From Arthrobacter antioxidans (GTDB taxonomy: Bacteria; Actinomycetota; Actinomycetes; Actinomycetales; Micrococcaceae), in NCBI RefSeq assembly GCF_023100725.1, contig NZ_CP095501.1:2728001-2792000 (forward strand): DNA of 64,000 nt, in the 5' to 3' direction. Positions 18,295 to 29,812 of the stretch are shown here, in pieces. The notes below the pieces were generated by a model, which saw nothing but the letters and a program-made list of their open reading frames with translations, ran no database searches and was not told the origin of the DNA. A program made the translations under genes and the position numbers. The first letter of the stretch is position 1, and every line of letters begins with the position of its first letter.

Positions 18295-20032
18295 TACGGC
18301 CACGCTTCCCGTCGCCGCCCCGAAGACGGTGCGCGACGAAGCCGCACGCCTGATCCGCCACCACCGGCGGGGCCTCGGAATGGTGATCGCCCTGTACGTC
18401 GGATCGGCCGTCGCGGGGCTCGCCGGGCCGCTGCTGCTCGGGCTCCTCATCGACGCCGTCGCGGCGGGCACGACGCCCGGGTTCGTGGCGACCGTGTCGC
18501 TCGGGATGCTCGCGTTCCTCGCGGTGCAGTCGGCGCTGCGCCGGTACGCCGTCCGCTCCGGCATGGTGTTCGGCGAACGCGTGTTCGCCGAACTGCGCGA
18601 GGACTTCATGGAGGACGTCACCGCGCTCCCCCTCTCCACGGTCGAGAAGGCCGGCACCGGCGACCTGGTGGCCCGCACCACCAACGACATCGACGCCGTG
18701 TCCCACACGGTGCGCTTCGGCGTGCCGCAGGTCGTCGTGTCGGTGGTGACCATCGTCCTGACGCTCGGCGCCGCCGTCGTCACCTCCCCCATCCTGTCGC
18801 TGGCCCTCCTCGTGGGGCTGCCGCTGCTCTGGCCCGTCACGCGCTGGTACCTCCGGCGCAGCGCCGGCGGGTACATGCGCGAACGCGAGACCTACGCCGT
18901 CGTGAACGGGACCATCACCGAGACCATCGAGGGCGCCCGCACCGTGGACGCCCTCGGCCTCGGCGGGCTGCGCCGCGCGGACCTCGACGACGCCCTCGGC
19001 ACCAGCTACAAGGCGGAGCGCTACACGCTGTGGCTGCGCTCGGTGCTGTTCCCGGCCGCGGACATCGCCTTCTGGCTGCCCGCCGCGGCCGTCCTCCTGT
19101 GGGGTGGCTGGCTCGCGGGCCAGGGGCTGGTGACGCCGGGCGCCGTGGCCGCCGTCGCACTGTTCGCGGTGCGGCTCATCGACCCGGTGGACCTGCTCAT
19201 CATGTGGACCGACGAGATCCAGGTGGGCGCCGCGTCGCTGGCCCGGATCGTCGGCATCAAGGGCGTGGAGCCGGACCGGGAGGCGACGACGGCGGAACCG
19301 GCGAACGAGGACATCGTCGTGTCGGCCGCCACGTACGCCTACCGTCCGGGCCACAACGTGCTGCACGGCGTGGACCTCACGCTCGTGCGGGGCGAGCGGC
19401 TCGCCGTCGTCGGGCCGTCCGGGGCCGGCAAGTCGACGCTGGGGCGCCTGATCGCCGGGATCCACCCGCCGACGTCGGGCTCGGTCACGGTGGGCGGCGT
19501 GCCGCTCGTGGACCGGCCGCTGGACGACCTGCGCCGCGAGGTGGCGCTCGTGACGCAGGAGCACCACGTGTTCGTCGGCTCCGTCTCCGACAACGTGCGC
19601 CTCGGCCGGGCGGACGCGGGCGACGGCGAGATCGAGGACGCCCTGCGCAGCGTCGGGGCGCTCGACTGGGTGAAGCAGCTGCCCGAGGGCATGGACACGG
19701 AGGTGGGTTCGGGGGCGTTCGAGCTCAGCCCCGCCCGGGCCCAGGAGCTCGCCCTGGCACGGCTCATCCTCGCCGATCCGCACACCCTGGTGCTCGACGA
19801 GGCGACGTCCCTCATCGATCCGCAGGCCGCACGCGATCTCGAACGCTCGCTGAACGCGGTCCTCGAGGGGCGGACCGTCATCGCCATCGCGCACCGGCTG
19901 CACACGGCGCACGACGCCGACCGCGTGGCCGTCGTCGAGGGCGGGCGGATCGCCGAGCTCGGCTCGCACGAGGAACTGCTCGCGCTCGACGGCGCGTACG
20001 CGTCCCTGTGGCACTCGTGGCGGAGCGACTAG
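18287..20032 (+). CDS. ABC exporter half, membrane domain plus ATPase with divergent signature
   Basis: A 581-residue partner of the preceding gene, starting at a GTG that overlaps it by 8 bases. Six membrane helices are followed by an ATPase domain with an intact P-loop (VVGPSGAGKSTLGRLIAG) and Walker B (TLVLDEATSLID) plus a switch His (IAIAHRLHTAH). Its signature is altered to ELSPARAQELALARL. It therefore supplies the catalytic Walker site, while the partner supplies the good LSGGQ. It acts in the cytoplasmic membrane. Confidence 0.9.
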   Translation: MSSTATLPVAAPKTVRDEAARLIRHHRRGLGMVIALYVGSAVAGLAGPLLLGLLIDAVAAGTTPGFVATVSLGMLAFLAVQSALRRYAVRSGMVFGERVFAELREDFMEDVTALPLSTVEKAGTGDLVARTTNDIDAVSHTVRFGVPQVVVSVVTIVLTLGAAVVTSPILSLALLVGLPLLWPVTRWYLRRSAGGYMRERETYAVVNGTITETIEGARTVDALGLGGLRRADLDDALGTSYKAERYTLWLRSVLFPAADIAFWLPAAAVLLWGGWLAGQGLVTPGAVAAVALFAVRLIDPVDLLIMWTDEIQVGAASLARIVGIKGVEPDREATTAEPANEDIVVSAATYAYRPGHNVLHGVDLTLVRGERLAVVGPSGAGKSTLGRLIAGIHPPTSGSVTVGGVPLVDRPLDDLRREVALVTQEHHVFVGSVSDNVRLGRADAGDGEIEDALRSVGALDWVKQLPEGMDTEVGSGAFELSPARAQELALARLILADPHTLVLDEATSLIDPQAARDLERSLNAVLEGRTVIAIAHRLHTAHDADRVAVVEGGRIAELGSHEELLALDGAYASLWHSWRSD

Positions 20033-20050
20033 CGGACAGGCCGCCCGCGG

Positions 20051-20542
20051 CTAGTGGTCGAAGAAGACCAGCGAGGAGTTGATCAGTTCGGCGATCACCT
20101 CGGCGTCGTGCGCGCGGCGCAGCGACTCCCGGAAGTTCTCCTTGAACAGGCTGCGGGCGATCGTCGCGAGGACCTCGAGATGCTCCGAGAAGGACTGTGC
20201 GGGCGTGGCCATGAGGAGGACGAGGGTGGCGGGACCGTCCACGGCGCCGAAGTCGAGGCTGTGACCGAAGCGCGTCACGCCGACGGCGATCGAGGTCTGG
20301 TTGACGTACTTGCTGCGCGCATGGGGCAGGCCGACGCCGCCGGGCAGGCCCGTGGCCATCTGGTGCTCGCGGGAGTTGACCTGGTCGAGGAAGGCCTGGA
20401 GGTCCGAGATCCTGCCCGCCGCGTACAGGCGGCCGGCGAGCTGGGCGGCCGCCTCCTCCTTGGAGGCCGCCTCCATCTCGAGGATCACGAGGTCGGGGGT
20501 GGTGAGTTCGGCGTTGTACAGGTCGAGCGGCTTCTCGCTCAC
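20051..20542 (-). CDS. PTS EIIA component, fructose/mannitol type
   Basis: A 163-residue single-domain EIIA of the fructose-mannitol family. The phospho-acceptor histidine lies in GGVGLPHARSKYV (about residue 73), with the family's conserved ATPAQSFSEHLEVLATIARSL later. It accepts phosphate from HPr and passes it to EIIB or serves a regulatory role. The start is a GTG at 20542 after AAAGG; upstream in-frame sequence is a shadow of guaB3. No EIIB, EIIC or HPr gene is nearby, so it is an orphan here. It lies 17 bases downstream of guaB3 and is likely co-transcribed with it. Confidence 0.85.
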   Translation of the reverse strand: MSEKPLDLYNAELTTPDLVILEMEAASKEEAAAQLAGRLYAAGRISDLQAFLDQVNSREHQMATGLPGGVGLPHARSKYVNQTSIAVGVTRFGHSLDFGAVDGPATLVLLMATPAQSFSEHLEVLATIARSLFKENFRESLRRAHDAEVIAELINSSLVFFDH

Positions 20543-20559
20543 GGGGTGCCTTTCGGTGT

Positions 20560-21699
20560 TCAGTCGACCGAGACGTACGGCGAGAGGACTACTTCCACCC
20601 GCTGGAATTCCTTCAGGTCCGAGTACCCGGTGGTGGCCATCGCGCGCCGCAGCGCCCCGATCAGGTTGGACGTGCCGTCCGTGTGGTGGGACGGACCCCA
20701 CAGCACTTCCTGCAGGGGCCCGACGGTGCCGATGTTGACCCTGTCGCCGCGCGGCAGTTCCGGGTGGTGGGCCTCCTGGCCCCAGTGCCATCCCTTGCCG
20801 GGCGCCTCCTCGGCGCGGGCGAGTGCGGAGCCGAGCATGACGGCGTCGGCGCCCATGGCGATGGCCTTGACGATGTCGCCGCTGGCGCCCATGCCGCCGT
20901 CGGCGATGACGTGGACGTAGCGACCCCCGGATTCGTCCATGTAGTCGCGGCGTGCGCCGGCGACGTCGGCGATGGCGGAGGCGAGCGGCGAGTGGATGCC
21001 GAGCGCGCGGCGGGTCGTCGTCGTCGCGCCCCCACCGAAGCCGACCAGCACGCCGGCCGCGCCGGTGCGCATCAGGTGCAGGGCCGGGGTGTAGCCGGCC
21101 GCGCCGCCCACGATCACGGGGACGTCGAGTTCGTAGATGAACTTCTTGAGGTCGAGCGGTTCCTCGTTCTTGGACACGTGCTCGGCGGACACCGTGGTGC
21201 CGCGGATCACGAAGATGTCCACGCCGGCCGCGAGGACCGTCTTGTAGAACTGCTGGGTGCGCTGCGGCGTCAGCGACCCGGCGACCGTCACCCCGGCCTC
21301 GCGGATCTCGGCGAGGCGGCTCGTGATGAGCTCGGCCTGGATCGGGGCCCCGTAGATCTCCTGCATGCGGCGGGTGGCGGCCGGGCTGAAGTTCTCCGCG
21401 CTCAGTCCCGCGATCTCGTCGAGGGCCTGCTGCGGGTCCTCGTAACGGGTCCACAGACCCTCGAGGTTCAGGACGCCGAGGCCGCCGAGCCGGCCCATCG
21501 CGATCGCGGTGGCGGGCGACATCGCGGAGTCCATGGGGGCCGCGACGACGGGCATCTCGAACTGGTAGGCGTCGATCTGCCACTGCACCGAGACGTCGAG
21601 CGGATCACGGGTGCGGCGGGAGGGCACCACCGCCACGTCGTCCAGCGAATATGCCCTGCGTCCGCGCTTGCCTCGGCCGATCTCGATCTCGTAAGTCAC
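20560..21699 (-). CDS. GuaB3-family IMP dehydrogenase-related protein
   Basis: A 379-residue TIM-barrel protein of the IMP dehydrogenase superfamily without CBS domains. It has MDSAMSPATAIAMGRLGGLGV near the N-terminus and the phosphate-binding segment VIADGGMGASGDIVKAIAMGADAVMLGS. The length and the missing CBS insert match GuaB3, common in actinobacteria next to guaB. Its exact reaction has long been unclear; an IMPDH- or GMP reductase-type reaction is proposed for the family. Start ATG 21699. Confidence 0.92.
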   Translation of the reverse strand: MTYEIEIGRGKRGRRAYSLDDVAVVPSRRTRDPLDVSVQWQIDAYQFEMPVVAAPMDSAMSPATAIAMGRLGGLGVLNLEGLWTRYEDPQQALDEIAGLSAENFSPAATRRMQEIYGAPIQAELITSRLAEIREAGVTVAGSLTPQRTQQFYKTVLAAGVDIFVIRGTTVSAEHVSKNEEPLDLKKFIYELDVPVIVGGAAGYTPALHLMRTGAAGVLVGFGGGATTTTRRALGIHSPLASAIADVAGARRDYMDESGGRYVHVIADGGMGASGDIVKAIAMGADAVMLGSALARAEEAPGKGWHWGQEAHHPELPRGDRVNIGTVGPLQEVLWGPSHHTDGTSNLIGALRRAMATTGYSDLKEFQRVEVVLSPYVSVD

Positions 21700-21821
21700 T
21701 GCTCTAGGTTAGCCCAGCGCGCACTCCCGGCAGGTGTCGTGTCCCGGAGCGCGGTCGGGCGGGAACGCCCGGGCCCATAGTCTGGAGACCGGACAGAGGA
21801 CTATCGAGGAAGGACGACGGG

Positions 21822-22190
21822 ATGCCGTTCCGGAGCAAGCAGACCCTGGAGACCTGGATCGACGAGTTCAGGACCACCCGGGAGGGCGGCGCACTCATCT
21901 CGGTCGTGGTGCAGGACGGCGCCGGCGGCGCCGACACCGGGCTCGTGATCGTGCCGCTCAGGAACGACACCACCGAGATCTACATGCAGCCCGTTGCCGT
22001 GGGCGACCCGCGGTGGTCGGTCTCGTTCGGTGCCCGCAGCGAGGACTCGGAGCTGGCCGCCGCGGAGCTGCACGGCCTCGCCGCGGAGCTCCTGGTCGCG
22101 GCGTCCCTGTGCCAGTTCCTGGAGGAGAAGTCGATCGGCCATGAGGAGGAGCGGGACGACCACGAGCGGGCGGAGGACGTCCCCGGGTGA
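21822..22190 (+). CDS. Conserved hypothetical protein (122 aa)
   Basis: An ATG at 21822 follows GAGGAAGGACGACGGG, a good ribosome-binding site. The 122-residue soluble protein is predicted alpha/beta (TLETWIDEF helix, then strands ALISVVVQD, LVIVPLRND, EIYMQPVA). It ends in a charged Glu/Asp/His tail. I do not recognise the family. It is divergent from guaB3 and converges on an ABC exporter gene with 42 bases between the stops. Confidence 0.7.
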   Translation: MPFRSKQTLETWIDEFRTTREGGALISVVVQDGAGGADTGLVIVPLRNDTTEIYMQPVAVGDPRWSVSFGARSEDSELAAAELHGLAAELLVAASLCQFLEEKSIGHEEERDDHERAEDVPG

Positions 22191-22232
22191 GGTCCGCGGA
22201 GCCCACGCCGGGCCGGGGTCCCGGGGAACCGG

Positions 22233-24062
22233 TCAGGCGTCCGGCAGCTGGCTCTCGAACATCCTGAAGTACCGGCCCCGCAGCGCCACGAGCTCGCGGT
22301 GCGTGCCGGACTCCACGACCCGGCCGTCCTCGAGCATGTACACGACGTCGGCCTTCTCGATGGTCGCCAGGCGGTGGCTGATCGCGATGATCGTCCGTGA
22401 GCGGTCGGCGAACAGGCGTGTGAAGATGCGGTGCTCGGCGAGCGCGTCGATGGCCGACGTGGGCTCGTCCATGACGATGAACGGCGCGTCCCGGTAGAAG
22501 TTGCGGGCCATGGCGAGCCGCTGCCACTGGCCGCCGGACAGGCCGCTGCCCTTGCGCCCGCGGGGGTCCTCCATCCAGTTGCTGACGTAGTTCCCGAACC
22601 CGTTCGGCATCTTCCCGATGAACTCCGCGGCCTCGGCGTCGCGCGCGGCCCGGCGCACCCGCCCGTCGTCGCGCGGCCGGTGGACGTCGCCGAAGTAGAT
22701 GTTGTTCTCCGCCGTCGCGAACTCGTACCGCAGGAAGTCCTGCGACATGACCGCGAGGTGCCGGTGCCAGTCGTCGATGCGGATGTCCCGCAGGTCCCGG
22801 CCGTCGAGCAGCACCGTGCCCCTGCTCGGCTGGTACAGGCCTGCGAGGACCCGGATGAGCGTGGACTTCCCTGCCCCGTTCTCGCCCACGATGGCCACGT
22901 GGGTCCCCCGCTCGAAGGTCATCGAGATGCCCCTGAGGACCTCCGCCTCGCCGCCGGCGTAGGTGAAGTGGATGTCGCGGAGCTCGACGGCGGACGGCGC
23001 GTCCGCCAGGCGTCCCGTCGCGGCCGTGGACAGCGGGAAGTCCATGAACTGCTCGTAGTCCTTGAGGTTCGCGAGGTCCTCGTCGATGGAACTCAGCGAG
23101 GACACCAGGCTGTTGGCCGTGCTGAGGGCCCGGCTGACGATCTGCTGCACGTAGAGGAACTGCCCCACCGGCTGGGCCCGCGCGATGATCTGCCCCACGA
23201 TCCACACGAGGGCGAGCAGCTCGGCGCCGTACTGCAGGGCGTCCGCCAGCAGCTGCTTGGGGATGTACCGCTTCTGGAAGTCCAGGCGCCGTTTCTCGTC
23301 GGCGTCCCGCAGGGTGGAGCGCAGGTCCATGAGGTACCGGACGATCCCGTAGAGGCGCATCTCGGCGATGTGCTGCGGCTTCATGAGGTTGGTCTCGATC
23401 ATGCGCCGCTGCCGCCGGGAGTCCACCTGCGTGTTCCAGTGCGCCATCTGCTCCCGCGCCAGCCGGAACTGCAGGTAGACGCTGGGGATGATGGCCACCA
23501 GCACGATCAGGGCGATCCACCAGCTGACCAGGAGCAGCGCCCCGATCGCGAGGAGCACGGAGACCAGCTGCGTGAAGATGGCGGCGATGCGGTCGAGGAC
23601 GCGCGCGTAGGAGTCGGAGAACCGGCGGGCGCGGTCGTAGAGATCGATCGTCTCCTTGTCGTCGTACCGCCAGAACTCCAGGGCGAGGAACCGCTCGTAC
23701 ATGCGGTCGCCCACGATCGCGCCGACGCGGAAGCTGAGCACCTGCTGGATGTAGCGGTCCACGCTCGTGAACGCCCCCCAGAGCAGCCCGAGGACGGCGG
23801 TGACGATCACGTAGACGACGGCGGACCGCCCGGCATCCGGGTCCCCCGCGTAGGCGGCGGCCAGCGCCGTCGTCGTCAGCGCGGCGTAGTAGGTGGTGAC
23901 CAGCGGCAGGACCGCCGAGATCAGGGAGCCGGCGACCTTCATCGCCACGGCGCCCGGCGACGCCTTCGCGCTGACCACCAGGACCTGCCCGACGGCGCGG
24001 GCGTACGGTCCCAGCCGGAGCTTGCGGCGGGCGGCCACCTGGGGCTGCGGCAGACCGCTCAC
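22233..24062 (-). CDS. ABC transporter ATP-binding/permease (single-gene exporter half)
   Basis: A 609-residue ABC exporter: six membrane helices within residues 25-330, then a complete nucleotide-binding domain. It has Walker A (AIVGENGAGKSTLIRVLAG), signature (GLSGGQWQRLAMARN), Walker B (FIVMDEPTSAID) and switch His (ISHRLAT). All catalytic elements are present, so it can work as a homodimer, unlike the pair at 16.5-20 kb. Its start lies 36 bases downstream of the guaB stop in the same direction. The substrate is unknown; peptide or lipid export is typical for this subfamily. Confidence 0.9.
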   Translation of the reverse strand: MSGLPQPQVAARRKLRLGPYARAVGQVLVVSAKASPGAVAMKVAGSLISAVLPLVTTYYAALTTTALAAAYAGDPDAGRSAVVYVIVTAVLGLLWGAFTSVDRYIQQVLSFRVGAIVGDRMYERFLALEFWRYDDKETIDLYDRARRFSDSYARVLDRIAAIFTQLVSVLLAIGALLLVSWWIALIVLVAIIPSVYLQFRLAREQMAHWNTQVDSRRQRRMIETNLMKPQHIAEMRLYGIVRYLMDLRSTLRDADEKRRLDFQKRYIPKQLLADALQYGAELLALVWIVGQIIARAQPVGQFLYVQQIVSRALSTANSLVSSLSSIDEDLANLKDYEQFMDFPLSTAATGRLADAPSAVELRDIHFTYAGGEAEVLRGISMTFERGTHVAIVGENGAGKSTLIRVLAGLYQPSRGTVLLDGRDLRDIRIDDWHRHLAVMSQDFLRYEFATAENNIYFGDVHRPRDDGRVRRAARDAEAAEFIGKMPNGFGNYVSNWMEDPRGRKGSGLSGGQWQRLAMARNFYRDAPFIVMDEPTSAIDALAEHRIFTRLFADRSRTIIAISHRLATIEKADVVYMLEDGRVVESGTHRELVALRGRYFRMFESQLPDA

Positions 24063-24098
24063 GCGCCCCCTCCCGCCCGGGGGGTCACGCGCGGCGCC

Positions 24099-25757
<1,659 letters not shown>

Positions 25758-27824
25758 TCACCAGCCGAGGGCGGCCGTGAAGCGCTCCTCGAAGACCGGG
25801 ACGGTGGTCTCCACGTACGTCCTGGAGAGATGGTCGCGGTCCATGTACACGCGGACGTTCCCCACCACCCCGGGGCAGGTCGCCCCCGCGCAGACGATAT
25901 CGGTCAGGTCCACGTGGTCGAGGCCGGGCAGCCGTCCGGCCAGGGGCAGGAGGGGCGACGACGGCGCGAGCACCTCCGACGCCGGGACGTCGCAGGCCGC
26001 GGGGTCGGCGGCGTGGCGGGCCGTGCACTCGGCCATGTCCTCCTCGAAGCGCGGCGTGTCGCGGAGCGCGACGACGGGGATGCCGGCGTCCAGGAGCGGC
26101 GTGACGCCCGCCTCGAAGCCGGCCGGGACCTCCTCCGCCGGCGAACTCCAGTCCGTCCGCGTCCCGACGGTGAGCACGGCGTCCGGGGCGAGGTCCAGGG
26201 CGTAGGCACGGACGGCCTCGTTGAAGGCGTGGCACTCCGGGTCCACGCTCTCGCGTGCATCGACGAACCGGCAGTTGGGCCGGTGCACGGAGACGGCGAG
26301 CCAGTCGTTGGTCTCGGCCATGGCACCGAGCGCGGTCATCCACATCTGCGAGTGGGAGTCGCCCAGCACCAGCACGGTCCGCTCCGCCGTCGCCTCGTCC
26401 CCCGTCTGGACGCACGAGGACAGCTGCGGGTCGGCGGGCATCAGGGCGTCCGAGCACGGCCCGTCCACGGCGGCCCATTCCGCGCCGAGGCTGCTCGCGA
26501 GCGGCGTCACCAGCGCATCCTCCGCGCCCCGGTACTCGAAGTCGGGGTGGAGGGCCTCGGCGCCCGGGTTGTCGGCGCGCGTCTGCTGCTCCACGGCCGT
26601 CTCCTGCGCCTGCACCCGGTACTCCCAGCCGGAGAGCGGGACGGCCACGAGGGCGAGGGCCAGCGCGGCCACGAGGCCCGTGCGCCGGCGCTTCGCGGAG
26701 GGCCAGGACCACGAGCGCACGGGCTCCTCGACGAAGCGCGTGGTGAGCACGGCCAGCACGAGGGAGGCGCCGATGATGACGGCGCCGTCGAGCAGCCCGG
26801 CCTCCTGCCGGCCGGCGACGACGAGCCAGACGACCAGGATCGGCCAGTGCCACAGGTAGAGCGCGTAGGACGCACCGCCGAGCCGCAGGAGCGGCCCCGA
26901 GGACAGCCAGCGGTCCACGCCGGCCGGGCTGTCCGTGCGCCCCGCGACGATCACCGCGGCCGCGGCCAGCGTGGGCCAGAGGGCCACGAAGCCCGGGAAC
27001 TGCTGCTGCACCTGCAGGAGGACACCGCACGCCAGCATCATCACGACGCCGGCCCAGCCGAGGACCACCCGCACGCGCCGCGGGAGCACCACGTACGGCA
27101 GGGCGAGCGCCACGAGGGACCCGAGGGCGAATTCCCAGAGCCGGGCGCGCGTGTCGAAATAGGCGGCCGCCTGGTCCGCCCCCGTCTGCCACACCGAGAA
27201 CGCGAGCGACACCACGAAGAGCGCACCGAACAGGGCCATCAGCACGGGCCGCGGACGCAGGCGCGTGACGGCGACGAGCGCGCCGGCCGCCGCGAAGAGG
27301 AGCGGCCACAGCAGGAACACCTGCCCCTGGATGGACAGGGACCAGAAGTGCTGCAGCGGGCTGGCCGCGCTGTGGTCCAGGGCGTAGTAGTCCACGGCGT
27401 TGCCCGCCAGCTCCCAGTTCTGCCGGTACGTCAGCGACGCCCACGTCTGGTCGAACACCGCACGCCACCGCGAGCTCGGCACGAAGACGGCCGTCGCGGC
27501 GAGGACGGACAGGAGGACCACGACGGCGGCGGGCAGCAGCCGCTTCAGCAGGTTCAGCCAGTACGCCACGAGCGCGAGGGGCTGCTGCGCCTCGAGCCTC
27601 CGTGTGAACGTGACCGTCAGCAGGAAGGCGGAGACGAGCAGGAAGACGTCCACACCGCCGGACACCCGGCCCAGCCAGACGTGGTAGACCACCACCATCG
27701 CGACGGCGAGGGCGCGCAGCCCCTGCACCTCGGGGCGGAAACGGCGGGCATCGCCGCCGGCGGACGACGTCGCGGACGCCACCGGCGGACCGGCCGGAGC
27801 AGCGCTCACCAGGGTGGGGACCAC
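25758..27824 (-). CDS. OafA/YrhL-type membrane acyltransferase with C-terminal SGNH domain
   Basis: A 688-residue two-domain protein. The N-terminal acyltransferase-3 domain has about ten membrane helices and the family start RPEVQGLRALAVAMVVVYHV. The extracytoplasmic C-terminal half is an SGNH hydrolase-like domain with block I VLVLGDSHSQMWM and a late DRDHLS segment supplying the catalytic Asp/His. Such enzymes O-acylate cell-envelope glycans. I chose GTG 27824, preceded by AGAGGAGGAACAGC; a TTG at 27866 would add 14 residues. It is divergent from the RNase J gene. Confidence 0.88.
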   Translation of the reverse strand: MVPTLVSAAPAGPPVASATSSAGGDARRFRPEVQGLRALAVAMVVVYHVWLGRVSGGVDVFLLVSAFLLTVTFTRRLEAQQPLALVAYWLNLLKRLLPAAVVVLLSVLAATAVFVPSSRWRAVFDQTWASLTYRQNWELAGNAVDYYALDHSAASPLQHFWSLSIQGQVFLLWPLLFAAAGALVAVTRLRPRPVLMALFGALFVVSLAFSVWQTGADQAAAYFDTRARLWEFALGSLVALALPYVVLPRRVRVVLGWAGVVMMLACGVLLQVQQQFPGFVALWPTLAAAAVIVAGRTDSPAGVDRWLSSGPLLRLGGASYALYLWHWPILVVWLVVAGRQEAGLLDGAVIIGASLVLAVLTTRFVEEPVRSWSWPSAKRRRTGLVAALALALVAVPLSGWEYRVQAQETAVEQQTRADNPGAEALHPDFEYRGAEDALVTPLASSLGAEWAAVDGPCSDALMPADPQLSSCVQTGDEATAERTVLVLGDSHSQMWMTALGAMAETNDWLAVSVHRPNCRFVDARESVDPECHAFNEAVRAYALDLAPDAVLTVGTRTDWSSPAEEVPAGFEAGVTPLLDAGIPVVALRDTPRFEEDMAECTARHAADPAACDVPASEVLAPSSPLLPLAGRLPGLDHVDLTDIVCAGATCPGVVGNVRVYMDRDHLSRTYVETTVPVFEERFTAALGW

Positions 27825-28075
27825 GCTGTTCCTCCTCTGCGGGACGGGCACGGGAAAGGGACGCAAAGCTCCAGATTACTGCCCGGCCGTCGTCGTCCGG
27901 CATCGCGGCGGACCCGCCGGCCCCCGCCCGCGCGCCGAACCCCGTACTCTAGGAGGAGTATCTTCCCCGAACGCAGGGGACCACCAGAACGGAATCGCCG
28001 GGTCCACCGGCCTCGACGACGCTCGTCTGACGGCCGATCCCCCGCCGCTCCCCACCAACGAGAGAAACCTGATCT

Positions 28076-29764
28076 GTGAATAAAAGACCTGCCGCACTGA
28101 AAGCACCACGGGAACTGGCCAAGGGAGCCATGCGCATCGTCGCTCTCGGAGGTATCGGTGAAATCGGCAGAAACATGACCGTCTTCGAGTTCGAGGGCAA
28201 GCTGCTCATCGTGGACTGCGGGGTGCTGTTCCCGGAGGAGCACCAGCCCGGCATCAACGTGATCCTGCCGGACTTCTCCTACATCCGCGACCGCCTCGAC
28301 GACGTCGTGGCCGTGGTCCTCACGCACGGCCACGAGGACCACATCGGCGGTGTGCCCTACCTGCTCAAGGAACGCGCCGACATCCCCCTGGTGGGATCGC
28401 GCCTCACGCTGGCGTTCATCGAGGCCAAGCTCAAGGAACACCGCATCACCCCGAAGACCATCCAGGTCAAGGAGGGCGAGCGGCGCACGATGGGCGGCTT
28501 CGACCTCGAGTTCGTCGCCGTGAACCACTCCATCCCGGACAGCCTCGCCGTCGCCATCCGCACCGCGGCCGGCATGGTGCTGCACACCGGCGACTTCAAG
28601 ATGGACCAGTTCCCGCTGGACAAGCGCATCACCGACCTCGGCTCCTTCGCCCGGCTGGGCGCGGAGGGTGTGGACCTGTTCCTCACCGACTCCACCAACG
28701 CGGACGTCCCCGGCTTCACGACGTCGGAGAAGGACCTCGGCCCCGCGATCGACGCCGTGTTCCGCACCGCCCCGCGCCGGATCATCGTCTCCAGCTTCGC
28801 GAGCCACATCCACCGCATCCAGCAGATCATCGACACCGCCCACCGCCACCGCCGCAAGGTGGCCTTCGTGGGCCGCTCCATGGTGCGCAACATGACCATC
28901 GCGGCGGATCTCGGCTACCTGAACATCCCGCAGGGCCTGCTCGTGGACTTCAAGAAGCTCGAGCGCAGCGACGACCACAAGGTGGTCCTCATCTGCACGG
29001 GCTCGCAGGGTGAGCCGATGGCTGCCCTGTCCCGCATGGCCAACAACGACCACGCCATCCGGATCACCGAGGGTGACACGGTGCTGCTGGCCAGCTCGCT
29101 CATCCCGGGCAACGAGAACGCGATCTACGGCATCATCAACGCGCTCACCGAGATCGGCGCCAACGTGGTCCACAAGGGCAACGCGAAGGTGCACGTCTCC
29201 GGCCACGCCAGCGCCGGCGAGCTCGCCTACTGCTACAACATCGTCAAGCCCCGCAACGTCATGCCGGTGCACGGCGAGTGGCGGCACCTGCGGGCCAACT
29301 CGGAGATCGCCGTCGCCACCGGCGTCGATCCCCGCAACGTGGTCCTCGCGCAGGACGGGGTGACCGTGGACCTCGTCCGCGGCCGTGCGACCATCTCGGG
29401 CAAGGTCGACGCAGGGCTCGTCTTCGTCGACGGCGACAGCGTGGGCGGCATCACCGAGGAGGACCTCGTGGAGCGCCGCCGCCTGGCCGAGGAGGGCGTC
29501 GTCACGATCCTCGCGATCATCGACCCGGACAACGGCAACATGGTCGAGGCACCCGAGTTCTTCACCAAGGGCTTCTCCTGCTCCGACGAGGACCTCGACA
29601 AGGCCGGCGCCGCCGTCGAGAAGGCGCTGCGCGATGCCGCCTCGAACCGCCAGGGCGGCCGCCGCCAGGACCCCGAGGACATCATCGAGCGGGCCACGGC
29701 CAACTGGATGCGCCGGTTCTACAACCGCCAGCCCGTCGTCAACGCGATCGTCGTCGACGCCTGA
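28076..29764 (+). CDS. rnj: Ribonuclease J
   Basis: A 562-residue metallo-beta-lactamase/beta-CASP ribonuclease, which processes and degrades RNA from the 5' end and endonucleolytically. It shows IVALGGIGEIGRNMTVFE, the metal site LTHGHEDHIGG, the later HTGDFKMD, and the beta-CASP motifs including CTGSQGEP and VSGHASAGEL. The C-terminal domain ends NRQPVVNAIVVDA. The start is a GTG at 28076. A TACTCT at 27943-27948 could be its -10 box. A strong hairpin follows the stop. Confidence 0.95.
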   Translation: MNKRPAALKAPRELAKGAMRIVALGGIGEIGRNMTVFEFEGKLLIVDCGVLFPEEHQPGINVILPDFSYIRDRLDDVVAVVLTHGHEDHIGGVPYLLKERADIPLVGSRLTLAFIEAKLKEHRITPKTIQVKEGERRTMGGFDLEFVAVNHSIPDSLAVAIRTAAGMVLHTGDFKMDQFPLDKRITDLGSFARLGAEGVDLFLTDSTNADVPGFTTSEKDLGPAIDAVFRTAPRRIIVSSFASHIHRIQQIIDTAHRHRRKVAFVGRSMVRNMTIAADLGYLNIPQGLLVDFKKLERSDDHKVVLICTGSQGEPMAALSRMANNDHAIRITEGDTVLLASSLIPGNENAIYGIINALTEIGANVVHKGNAKVHVSGHASAGELAYCYNIVKPRNVMPVHGEWRHLRANSEIAVATGVDPRNVVLAQDGVTVDLVRGRATISGKVDAGLVFVDGDSVGGITEEDLVERRRLAEEGVVTILAIIDPDNGNMVEAPEFFTKGFSCSDEDLDKAGAAVEKALRDAASNRQGGRRQDPEDIIERATANWMRRFYNRQPVVNAIVVDA

Positions 29765-29781
29765 CCCGAAGCACCACGAGC

Positions 29782-29812
29782 AGGCCCCGGTACCCGTTGG
29801 GTGCCGGGGCCT
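29782..29812 (+). terminator. Hairpin terminator after RNase J
   Basis: A 14-base-pair GC-rich stem with a three-base loop (AGGCCCCGG...CCGGGGCCT) starts 18 bases after the RNase J stop. It lacks a long T-run, as is common in high-GC actinobacteria. Confidence 0.7.
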
